In this document: positions 1 to 5,420 of the stretch, piece after piece
Numbering within the stretch: the first letter of the stretch is position 1
How the letters are laid out: each line of letters opens with the position of its first letter
NCBI RefSeq assembly: GCF_024699075.1
Contig: NZ_JAILQF010000180.1
Span: 1-5,420 of the forward strand
Origin: Butyrivibrio sp.
GTDB lineage: Bacteria; Bacillota_A; Clostridia; Lachnospirales; Lachnospiraceae
Reading direction: 5' to 3'
DNA length: 5,420 nucleotides
Made by a program: the position numbers and the translations under genes
The notes under the pieces: generated by a model
Told to the model about the DNA's origin: nothing
What the model saw: the letters and a program-made list of their open reading frames with translations, nothing else
Databases searched by the model: none

Positions 1-2
1 AG

Positions 3-1364
<1,362 letters not shown>

Positions 1365-1420
1365 TATTTAATAGCTTTTAAAATCTTGAAACAGGTATTA
1401 TAATATCAATTATTAAAGAC

Positions 1421-1455
1421 AAGAGCGTCTGCTATTTTTGCAGATGCTCTTTTTT
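1421..1455 (+). terminator. Intrinsic terminator of eno
   Basis: AAGAGCGTCTGC (1421-1432) pairs with GCAGATGCTCTT (1440-1451) as a 12-bp stem with a single G-U wobble. The loop is 7 nt (TATTTTT), and a run of six T follows the last C (1450-1455). It lies 56 nt after the enolase stop and should end the eno transcript. Confidence 0.93.
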
Positions 1456-1472
1456 AGTTTCAGGAGAAGATT

Positions 1473-1558
1473 ATGAGACCAGTTATAGGATTGATTCCTC
1501 TTTAAAATCCGTATTTGATCATATTTCTGGGTTTACAATGCCTTATTATGCTGAATAA
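1473..1558 (+). pseudogene. Probable remnant of a C26-type glutamine amidotransferase-like hydrolase gene
   Basis: An ATG at 1473 is preceded by AGGAG at 1462-1466 with a 6-nt spacer, an excellent ribosome binding site. The frame reads MRPVIGLIPL and stops at 1503-1505. This resembles the conserved N-terminus (K/R-P-x-I-G-L/I-x-P) of the gamma-glutamyl-gamma-aminobutyrate hydrolase family, peptidase C26, whose members are normally about 230-250 residues. A second frame overlaps it from about 1496 to the stop at 1556-1558 and reads SSLKSVFDHISGF and onward. This loosely recalls the C-terminal helix found after the catalytic His-Pro-Glu motif in that family. An internal deletion with a frameshift would explain both pieces, but the match rests on few residues. 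The alternatives are a short leader peptide or chance. The strong ribosome binding site is seen directly; the family and the decay are inferred. Confidence 0.35.
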
Positions 1559-1562
1559 TTTG

Positions 1563-1591
1563 GTGACATAAATGCCAGTTTGAAGTATACT
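1563..1591 (+). promoter_or_regulatory. Sigma-A type promoter of the small membrane protein gene
   Basis: GTGACA (1563-1568; one mismatch to TTGACA) is followed by a 17-bp spacer and TATACT (1586-1591; one mismatch to TATAAT). Transcription would start near 1598, giving a leader of about 33 nt before the ATG at 1631. This is the best-formed promoter in the window, and it lies directly behind the gene remnant and in front of the next gene. Confidence 0.7.
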
Positions 1592-1630
1592 AGGGAAGGT
1601 TGAAATTAGAAATATGTCGGAGGAAAATAA

Positions 1631-1984
1631 ATGTCTAAGAAAACTATTGGGTGGATCCTTGTTGTCATTGGTTTATTCATGCTTTTTAAAATGGTAAGGG
1701 TTTCTTCCTTTGGATTTTATCGTTTTGGAAGGGTCAGCACTTCTGCAATTGTATTAGTACTTCTTATATTATCTGCAATCGCAGTAGTAGTTAATAAGAA
1801 CAAGATCACTATGGGATGCCTTATAGGTTCACTTACCCTTCTTGTTCTTTCACTTATCCTTGGAACAGAGTTATATTTTGCATATACATCACTTGTAGAT
1901 ATTCTTCTTGTTCTGGTTCCGGTTGTAGTTGGAATAGGACTTATTATAAAAGGATCTTTTCATAAAAAGAGTGCTGCATATTAA
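1631..1984 (+). CDS. Small four-helix integral membrane protein, function unknown
   Basis: This is a 117-residue hydrophobic protein I cannot assign to a named function. Four membrane helices can be seen, at about residues 5-22, 36-55, 59-80 and 86-107. A short positively charged, aromatic loop (MVRVSSFGFYRFGRV, about 21-35) separates the first two, and the tail is basic (KGSFHKKSAAY). The opening IGWILVVIGLFMLFK resembles the paired-helix modules of small LiaF/DUF5668-like membrane proteins, but that is only a general likeness. There is no lipobox or catalytic motif. The start is well supported by GGAGG at 1619-1623 with a 7-nt spacer. The gene has its own promoter (1563-1591) and terminator (2001-2047), so it appears to be monocistronic. 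The gene is very likely real; its role is unknown. Confidence 0.88.
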   Translation: MSKKTIGWILVVIGLFMLFKMVRVSSFGFYRFGRVSTSAIVLVLLILSAIAVVVNKNKITMGCLIGSLTLLVLSLILGTELYFAYTSLVDILLVLVPVVVGIGLIIKGSFHKKSAAY

Positions 1985-2000
1985 GAGAATACCGCTTATA

Positions 2001-2047
2001 AGACATAGCAGGAAATTGGAAATACGATTTCTGCTATGTCTTTTTTT
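2001..2047 (+). terminator. Intrinsic terminator of the small membrane protein gene
   Basis: AGACATAGCAG (2001-2011) pairs perfectly with CTGCTATGTCT (2031-2041). After a single bulged G (2012), AAAT pairs with ATTT (2027-2030), leaving a loop of about 10 nt. Seven consecutive T (2041-2047) follow. It begins 16 nt after the stop codon. Confidence 0.93.
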
Positions 2048-2100
2048 ATACATATATTTGAATCTTATAAAGGATCGACGTCTGATTATCTATATAAAAA

Positions 2101-2127
2101 ACTTGTAAATATCCGAAATATACAAGT
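2101..2127. promoter_or_regulatory. Operator-like inverted repeat upstream of the S66 peptidase gene
   Basis: ACTTGTA (2101-2107) and TACAAGT (2121-2127) form an exact 7-bp inverted repeat around a 13-nt centre. It sits 45-71 bp before the start codon in very AT-rich DNA. No T-run follows, so it is not a terminator. Its place and symmetry fit a repressor or activator site, but no regulator gene is visible nearby and I could not fix -35/-10 boxes around it with confidence. Confidence 0.4.
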
Positions 2128-2159
2128 GTAGTTGATTTTGTCATTAATGATAAATGTAT

Positions 2160-2164
2160 AGGAG
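2160..2164 (+). promoter_or_regulatory. Ribosome binding site that decides the S66 peptidase start
   Basis: AGGAG lies 7 nt before the ATG at 2172. An in-frame ATG at 2154 lies upstream of this site and has no Shine-Dalgarno sequence of its own. Starting at 2154 would also add six residues (MYRRSQ) in front of a typical lipoprotein signal. The 2172 start is therefore preferred. Confidence 0.8.
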
Positions 2165-2171
2165 AAGTCAG

Positions 2172-3248
2172 ATGATAAAGAAATTATCTGCAGTATTTTT
2201 GACAGTACTTATGGTAATGTTAGTTACGTCCTGTTCTTACAAAACAAGTAAGCAGTCAGAAGCTGTATATTATACAGAGGGAGAGGATACAAAATGTGAA
2301 GTTACATATTCTTCCTATAGTGGAGCTAATAAGGATATTTTCCTTAAAGAAGGAGATAAGATAGCTGTGATATCGCCATCATCCCTTCCAAGCAGAGAGC
2401 AGGTTGATGCAGTTATAAAGGGATTAAAAGATTGGGGATATGAGCCTGTAGAAGGTGAGTATGTATGCTGCGATACGCGTACATTAGATGATGTGCAGGC
2501 AGATCTTGAATGGGCTCTTGAAGATCAGGATATCAAGGCTATATTCTGCGTTAGAGGTGGTTATGGGGCATCTGAAGTGACTGATCGTCTATCGCCAGAG
2601 CTTATATCTGATGCAGGTAAACTTATCATAGGTTATAGTGATATTACAGTATTTCATTCTGCCTGGACTGTAAATGGTGTTCCGTCTATACATTCATGTA
2701 TGAGTGCTACATTTATGGGGCTTGATCAAAGATGCGTTGAAGCCGAAGAGAAGATCCTTAAGGGCGAGATCCCGGAATATACGTGTGAATGCAATGACTA
2801 TTGCAAGGAAGGAAGCGCCAGTGGAATTCTTATTGGTGGTAATCTTTCTACTTTTACTTCAGTCATTAATACTGCCTATGACTGCACTAAAAGTGGCCAG
2901 CCTTATATTCTTTTCCTGGAAGATGTTGGTGAAAATGTGCAGCACATACATAGATATATTACTATATTAGAACATGCCGGTGTCCTTGATAATGCAGCAG
3001 GGATAATATTTGGAGAATGGACAGAGCTTCCTGAAAATATGGCAGATTACTCAGGTTCAAGCCGTGGAGGAGAGTATGAGTCTGTTGCTGACATGATATC
3101 AAGACAGTTTATGAATGATATAGATGTACCTGTGGCTTTTGGCTTTCCTGCAGGACACGGTGATATCAATTATCCAATGCTTATGGGTGAGATGGCTCAA
3201 TTAGAAGTTGAAGCAGATAATTTTGTACTTTCTTTTGCTGTCCAATAA
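2172..3248 (+). CDS. Lipoprotein S66 family peptidase (LD-carboxypeptidase-like)
   Basis: The 358-residue product starts with a lipoprotein signal: MIKK, a hydrophobic core, then lipobox VTSC with the lipid-modified Cys at 21. A linker of about 37 residues follows. The S66 domain begins near 61 (GDKIAVISPSS) and continues to the C-terminus. The RGGYG motif is at 128-132. The Ser-Glu-His triad expected for the family is present: Ser156 in the nucleophile elbow GYSDIT, Glu250 in LFLEDVGE and His329 in PAGHGDINYPM. Characterised S66 enzymes cleave the L,D bond before the terminal D-Ala of murein tetrapeptides during cell-wall recycling (LdcA) or hydrolyse microcin C-type compounds (MccF). These known enzymes are mostly cytoplasmic, so the export signal is notable. 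The substrate cannot be told from sequence alone. There is no terminator before the next gene, so co-transcription with it is possible. Confidence 0.93.
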   Translation: MIKKLSAVFLTVLMVMLVTSCSYKTSKQSEAVYYTEGEDTKCEVTYSSYSGANKDIFLKEGDKIAVISPSSLPSREQVDAVIKGLKDWGYEPVEGEYVCCDTRTLDDVQADLEWALEDQDIKAIFCVRGGYGASEVTDRLSPELISDAGKLIIGYSDITVFHSAWTVNGVPSIHSCMSATFMGLDQRCVEAEEKILKGEIPEYTCECNDYCKEGSASGILIGGNLSTFTSVINTAYDCTKSGQPYILFLEDVGENVQHIHRYITILEHAGVLDNAAGIIFGEWTELPENMADYSGSSRGGEYESVADMISRQFMNDIDVPVAFGFPAGHGDINYPMLMGEMAQLEVEADNFVLSFAVQ

Positions 3249-3321
3249 TTTGGGAATGCATATCTATAAAAGAAATGATAAAATATTTAAAGCTTTTGGT
3301 ATTTGGATATGTAAGAAGCAT

Positions 3322-3338
3322 TATAATATGTATATAAT
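3322..3338 (+). promoter_or_regulatory. Possible weak promoter elements before the TauE-like gene
   Basis: Two perfect TATAAT hexamers occur at 3322-3327 and 3333-3338, 48-64 bp before the start codon at 3386. The only reasonable -35 candidate is TTGGTA at 3296-3301, which is 20 bp from the first hexamer and longer than optimal. In such AT-rich DNA, -10-like words are common by chance. The gene may equally be served by readthrough from the S66 peptidase gene. Confidence 0.3.
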
Positions 3339-3385
3339 TCCGAATATCATGAAAGATGTATGAAAAGAGGAGTTAAGGGTTCTAA

Positions 3386-4102
3386 ATGTTTTATTGGATA
3401 GTTGCTACTTTTGCCGCATTTTTTATTAAGGGTTTATGCGGATTTGCTAATACACTTGTATTTACTTCAATACTTGGATTTGTAGAAGCTAATGTCAGTA
3501 TTTCACCGGTGGAACTGATGCTGGGACTGCCGTCTAATGTGATTCTTACATATAAGAACAGGAAAAATTTAAAACCTTCAGTATTTGTACCTCTTGCTTT
3601 GCTTGTACTTGCAGGAAGTATACCGGGAGCATTTCTTCTTATTAACCTAAATGTTCAGTACCTTAAGATAATCTGCGGTATGGCGATTGTTCTGATTGGA
3701 ATAGAGATGCTATATCGCGAATACCATAAATCGCAGATCAAAGAGTCCAGGATAGTATTGGGGATTATAGGACTTGCATCCGGAATCCTTTGCGGATTGT
3801 TTGGAATAGGAGCGCTCCTTGCAGCTTATGTAGGGCGAGTTACTAAGAACACTGAGGAATTTAAGGCCAATATAAGTGCCGTTTTTATAGTAGAGAATAT
3901 ATTCAGGGTGATAGTATACAGTATTATTGGTGTTATCAATTACTATTCACTTACAAGTGCGCTTGTACTTGTTCCTGTGATGCTGATAGCCCTTTTCCTT
4001 GGAATTAAGAGTGCTCAGATACTTGATGAAAAGGTTATCAAAAAGTTAGTTATTATTCTTTTGATAATATCAGGACTAATACTTGCAATTAGTAATATTT
4101 AA
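3386..4102 (+). CDS. TauE/SafE family membrane transporter (sulfite exporter TauE-like)
   Basis: This is a 238-residue integral membrane protein of about eight helices, close to the usual family length of roughly 250. It has the internal two-fold repeat typical of TauE/SafE proteins. The first half opens with FFIKGLCGFANTLVF (about 12-26), and the second with GLASGILCGLFGIGALLAAY (129-148). Each half carries the glycine-rich family motif near its N-terminus. The second copy reads GIGAL where many members have GIGGP. Family members are linked to export of sulfite, sulfoacetate or other small organic anions, but the substrate of this one is not shown by the sequence or by sulfur genes nearby. 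The ATG has AAGGG (3375-3379) at 6 nt and AGGAG (3368-3372) at 13 nt. The gene lies 137 bp after the S66 peptidase gene with no terminator between, and ends in its own terminator. Confidence 0.9.
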   Translation: MFYWIVATFAAFFIKGLCGFANTLVFTSILGFVEANVSISPVELMLGLPSNVILTYKNRKNLKPSVFVPLALLVLAGSIPGAFLLINLNVQYLKIICGMAIVLIGIEMLYREYHKSQIKESRIVLGIIGLASGILCGLFGIGALLAAYVGRVTKNTEEFKANISAVFIVENIFRVIVYSIIGVINYYSLTSALVLVPVMLIALFLGIKSAQILDEKVIKKLVIILLIISGLILAISNI

Positions 4103-4104
4103 AT

Positions 4105-4146
4105 GTGTCATGTAACGAAAAATCGTCGTTGCAGGGCACTTTTTTT
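4105..4146 (+). terminator. Intrinsic terminator of the TauE-like gene
   Basis: GTGTCATGTAACGA (4105-4118) pairs with TCGTTGCAGGGCAC (4126-4139). The stem is 14 positions long with two G-U wobbles and one A/G mismatch, and the loop is 7 nt. Seven T (4140-4146) follow directly. It begins right after the stop codon and would close a transcript covering the TauE-like gene and possibly the S66 gene. Confidence 0.88.
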
Positions 4147-4168
4147 ATGAATCTGTGAATATAGTAAA

Positions 4169-4200
4169 AGCATATAATATCATGATAAGATATATATGCT
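4169..4200. promoter_or_regulatory. AT-rich imperfect palindrome upstream of the last lipoprotein gene
   Basis: AGCATATAATATC (4169-4181) and GATATATATGCT (4189-4200) are reverse complements except for one extra A, around a 7-nt centre (ATGATAA). The left arm contains TATAAT (4173-4178), so a bound protein could cover a -10 box, although no good -35 lies 17 bp upstream. No T-run follows, which argues against a terminator. It may be an operator or a leader hairpin; it sits 53-85 bp before the start codon. Confidence 0.4.
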
Positions 4201-4253
4201 AAATAATGAAAAAATAAATATATCTATAGAATTGGTATAAATGAGAGGGATTT

Positions 4254-5420
4254 ATGATGAAGATAACAAAAACAGCTTTTGCGTTACTTATATCGGCCAG
4301 TATGGTGCTTGCCGGTTGTCAGAGTGCTGATAATGGCACTGTATCTGATAAGGCTAGTTCTTCAGATACATCAGAATCTGATAATTTAGCAGATACCTCA
4401 GTATCAGATACATCAGCATCAGATACATCAGCATCAGAAACTTCACAATCAGATTCTGCTAATGGTGATACTGAAAACTCCGATGATAATACATCAAAGG
4501 CGCAGCTGCCAGCGTCAGAAGAAGACCTTTATGCCTTTATGGAAGGCGAATGGAACTTTTTTAACACAGATACTATGAATGATTATGGACATATTGTAAT
4601 ATCTGCAGATGGATCTTTTGACTACGGATATATTGGTGAAGAAGAGACTTGTACAGGAGATTTTAAAGCGAATCATTTGTATGAAGCTGAAGAAAATGTT
4701 CCCTTAACATTAACTATATCAGTATCTGGTATTGATAATATTTCTTTTGATGAAGATCTGGTATATGTACCTGAGGATGGAACAGCAGATTCAAATGTTA
4801 AGATATATTATGGAAGCTGCGATGGAGAAGACTATGTATTTTTTGAAGAGACAGGTAATGGTGATACTTTTATAGGCAATTATCTGTTCCAGGATCCTGA
4901 AACTTTTGACGGTTCATATCCAATGTTTGCAGCATCATGCGTTATGCACAGGGCAAGTAATGAAAGTGCAGGTGAAGCTATTACAAATGACAGCTTTTAT
5001 GCCTGGGTCTGGAAAGCTGATGAAGGTGGAATATGGACACAGGAGATGAAGCCTCTTACATGGGATGCGGAAGATGAATATACTTTGGACCGGTATAATG
5101 CTGCTGCCTTTACACCCTCAGACCTTAGTTCAGTATATTATGAGTATACTGATTCTGTTGATAAAAGGGTTTTGCTAAATGGGCAGAGGCTCGACATGGA
5201 ATGCCCAAGATATATGTGCAGGGTTACTGTGAATGATGAAGGTATGATTGAGAATCTTGAAGAGGTTGATGCAGCTTATAATGGAATATATGTTCTTGGA
5301 GAAATAGAAGCTGAAATATCTTATGATGGTATGATTTTTACATATAATGGCGTAGATTTTGATCTATCAGAAGAAGGCGCAAGTACAGCCATTATGAATG
5401 TATATTCTGCATATGGCAAA
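4254..5420 (+). CDS. Large surface lipoprotein, function unknown, cut by the window end
   Basis: The frame is open for 389 codons to the last base with no stop, so the C-terminus is missing. Residues 1-22 form a lipoprotein signal (MMKITK, hydrophobic core, lipobox LAGC, lipid Cys at 22). Residues 23 to about 83 are a low-complexity Ser/Asp/Thr/Ala/Asn linker containing SDTSA-type repeats, likely a flexible spacer through the wall. From about 89 (EEDLYAFMEGEWNFF) a globular acidic, aromatic-rich region begins, with many short alternating strands typical of a beta-sandwich or barrel. A second such region runs from about 240 to the end (FYAWVWKADEGGIW, then VTVNDEGMIENLEEV). At least five cysteines lie outside the lipobox. 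I see no catalytic motif and recognise no family. ATG at 4257 is an equally possible start; GAGAGG (4243-4248) lies 5 or 8 nt upstream of the two ATGs. Confidence 0.88.
   Translation, partial: MMKITKTAFALLISASMVLAGCQSADNGTVSDKASSSDTSESDNLADTSVSDTSASDTSASETSQSDSANGDTENSDDNTSKAQLPASEEDLYAFMEGEWNFFNTDTMNDYGHIVISADGSFDYGYIGEEETCTGDFKANHLYEAEENVPLTLTISVSGIDNISFDEDLVYVPEDGTADSNVKIYYGSCDGEDYVFFEETGNGDTFIGNYLFQDPETFDGSYPMFAASCVMHRASNESAGEAITNDSFYAWVWKADEGGIWTQEMKPLTWDAEDEYTLDRYNAAAFTPSDLSSVYYEYTDSVDKRVLLNGQRLDMECPRYMCRVTVNDEGMIENLEEVDAAYNGIYVLGEIEAEISYDGMIFTYNGVDFDLSEEGASTAIMNVYSAYGK
4362..4448 (+). repeat. 15-bp tandem repeat coding for an SDTSA-type pentapeptide linker
   Basis: Units of 15 bp with consensus TCAGATACATCAGCA lie within the lipoprotein gene. 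Two copies at 4404-4418 and 4419-4433 are identical, and the exact 15-bp period extends to 4438. Diverged copies lie at 4362-4376, 4389-4403 and 4434-4448; a 12-nt stretch (4377-4388) interrupts the series. Each unit codes five residues (Ser-Asp-Thr-Ser-Ala or close), so copy-number changes keep the reading frame. Confidence 0.85.

Noticed and set aside
1386..1404. TTGAAA and TATAAT words between the eno stop and its terminator, as a promoter for the short frame
   Set aside because: The two hexamers are only 7 bp apart, far short of 16-18 bp, and a transcript starting here would run straight into the terminator at 1421-1455.
2154..2171. Earlier in-frame ATG for the S66 lipoprotein
   Set aside because: It precedes the AGGAG site, has no Shine-Dalgarno sequence of its own, and would put extra residues before a signal peptide that is already well formed.
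2704..2970. Overlapping + strand frame of 88 codons inside the S66 peptidase gene, hydrophobic in places
   Set aside because: It lies out of frame within the conserved S66 domain and lacks a ribosome binding site; the hydrophobic stretches come from frame-shifted reading of T-rich codons.
4404..4438. Short direct repeats as a CRISPR-like or IS-end structure
   Set aside because: The 15-bp period is continuous without spacers, lies in frame inside a coding region and encodes a low-complexity linker; it is a simple tandem repeat.

Overview
The window looks like a chromosomal segment of a low-GC Firmicute, most likely a Lachnospiraceae member (Butyrivibrio-like). The grounds are AT-rich spacers, AGGAG-type ribosome binding sites, T-tailed hairpin terminators, frequent AGA arginine codons, and the character of the enolase and lipoprotein sequences. 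The genus is an inference from general appearance, not from a database comparison. All recognisable genes lie on the + strand.

Layout: a complete enolase gene (66-1364) ends in a strong intrinsic terminator (1421-1455). A 10-codon reading frame with a good ribosome binding site follows (1473-1505). It reads like the first residues of a class I glutamine amidotransferase-like hydrolase (peptidase C26) and is probably a gene remnant. A well-formed sigma-A type promoter (1563-1591) then drives a four-helix small membrane protein of unknown function (1631-1984), which has its own terminator (2001-2047). Next come a lipid-anchored S66 family peptidase (LD-carboxypeptidase-like, 2172-3248) and a TauE/SafE family membrane transporter (3386-4102). 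No terminator is visible between these two, so they may share a transcript that stops at a hairpin at 4105-4146. A large lipoprotein with a Ser/Asp/Thr repeat linker begins at 4254 and runs off the window end.

Functionally these are mostly independent units: central glycolysis (eno), an unknown membrane protein, an envelope-facing peptidase plus an anion-exporter-type permease, and a surface lipoprotein. Four of the five genes therefore act at the membrane or cell surface, two of them as lipoproteins. I found no CRISPR array, tRNA, rRNA, insertion sequence, prophage gene or defence system, and nothing that amounts to a clearly new multi-gene system. The points most worth a second look are the gene remnant after eno, the export signal on a peptidase family that is usually cytoplasmic, the 15-bp tandem repeat in the last lipoprotein, and two operator-like dyads in front of the lipoprotein genes.
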